Shown here piece by piece: positions 5,067-5,146 of a DNA stretch of 5,146 nucleotides. The notes beneath the pieces are model-generated. The model worked only from the letters and a program-made list of their open reading frames with translations, did no database searches and was not told where the DNA came from. Source of the DNA: an uncultured Senegalimassilia sp. (lineage in GTDB: Bacteria; Actinomycetota; Coriobacteriia; Coriobacteriales; Eggerthellaceae); assembly GCA_937925385.1 (NCBI GenBank), contig CALEWN010000171.1, forward strand, positions 1 to 5,146, written 5' to 3'. The translations under genes and the position numbers were made by a program. Positions within the stretch are counted from its first letter, which is position 1. Each line of letters begins with the position of its first letter.

Positions 5067-5133
5067 GATGCCGCATGGGCATCCGGGGGCGCCGCAGGCG
5101 GCGTCTATGGTCGGCCGCGAAGCGAGTGCGGCC
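5067..5133 (+). promoter_or_regulatory. Three tandem GC-rich stem-loops in the leader of the next gene
   Basis: Stem 1 pairs GATGCC (5067-5072) with GGCATC (5078-5083). Stem 2 pairs GGCGCCG (5088-5094) with CGGCGTC (5099-5105), with one G-U and a CAGG loop. Stem 3 pairs GGCCGC (5113-5118) with GCGGCC (5128-5133). None has a U-tract. They end 4 bases before the ribosome site, so they could be a regulatory leader, an mRNA stabiliser or a dispersed palindromic repeat. Confidence 0.45.
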
Positions 5134-5136
5134 CGT

Positions 5137-5144
5137 AAAAGGAG
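5137..5144 (+). promoter_or_regulatory. Ribosome binding site of a gene starting beyond the window
   Basis: AAAAGGAG is a strong Shine-Dalgarno two bases from the window end, preceded by a promoter candidate and leader stems. A start codon is expected within about 10 bases of the right edge. The product is unknown. Confidence 0.6.
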
Positions 5145-5146
5145 CA

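Larger units (their letters stand above)
4540..5146. other. Long intergenic region between divergent transcription units
   Basis: No convincing gene is present in these 607 bases. The left part holds the minus-strand promoter and 5' UTR of the small peptide gene (4540-4631). The right part holds a plus-strand promoter candidate (4972-5000), a hairpin-rich leader (5067-5133) and a ribosome site (5137-5144) for a gene starting after the window. The middle (4632-4971) shows only minor repeats, such as two ATCCGAA copies at 4755-4769 and a GGGCG/CGCCC stem near 4887-4902. Confidence 0.6.

Noticed and set aside
4830..5138. 102-codon plus-strand frame ending just before the last ribosome site
   Set aside because: There is no Shine-Dalgarno, the composition is odd, and it runs through a promoter candidate and three stem-loops.
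1..5146. CRISPR array, tRNA, rRNA or insertion sequence
   Set aside because: I found no regularly spaced repeats, cloverleaf folds, rRNA segments or transposase frames on either strand.

Overview
The window is bacterial chromosome sequence: moderately GC-rich, with compact genes, strong GGAG-type Shine-Dalgarno sites and hairpin terminators. Base composition, codon choice and gene style look to me like an anaerobic actinobacterium of the Coriobacteriia/Eggerthellaceae kind. That is an impression only, as no marker gene is present.

Layout. Positions 1-75 are the last 24 codons of an unidentified plus-strand gene. A gene-free stretch (76-442) follows, with a GC-rich hairpin, a perfect 14-bp palindrome and several stem-loops that could form a structured leader. 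Three full-size plus-strand genes come next. 443-1597 encodes an EamA/DMT-family transporter with an unusual Ala/Glu-rich C-terminal tail. 1693-2499 encodes a creatininase with every metal and active-site residue I remember from the Pseudomonas enzyme. 2686-4020 encodes a metabolite:H+ symporter (MHS/ProP-like) of the major facilitator superfamily. A strong terminator separates the creatininase from the symporter gene. Just before the symporter lies a 25-codon reading frame (2599-2676) with its own ribosome site. Its stop codon is fused to the symporter's Shine-Dalgarno, and a stem-loop ends right beside that site, which suggests translational coupling.

The symporter gene ends in a hairpin terminator (4086-4113). 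A second, 15-bp perfect hairpin (4297-4330) lies between it and a convergent minus-strand gene for a 56-residue peptide (4369-4539). The peptide has an acidic N-terminal half, a Cys-x4-Cys motif and a very basic C-terminus. It has a TATAAT promoter, a 16-bp inverted repeat in its 5' UTR and a good Shine-Dalgarno. The final 600 bases hold no convincing gene. They carry a plausible plus-strand promoter, three tandem GC-rich stem-loops and an AAAAGGAG ribosome site for a gene starting beyond the right edge.

How the genes fit together: the simplest reading is a creatinine/creatine utilisation locus, with uptake or exchange by one or both transporters and reversible hydrolysis of creatinine to creatine by the creatininase. 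No creatine-degrading enzyme (creatinase, sarcosine or urea enzymes) is visible, so the downstream fate of creatine is open. The transporters' substrates are inferred from context only.
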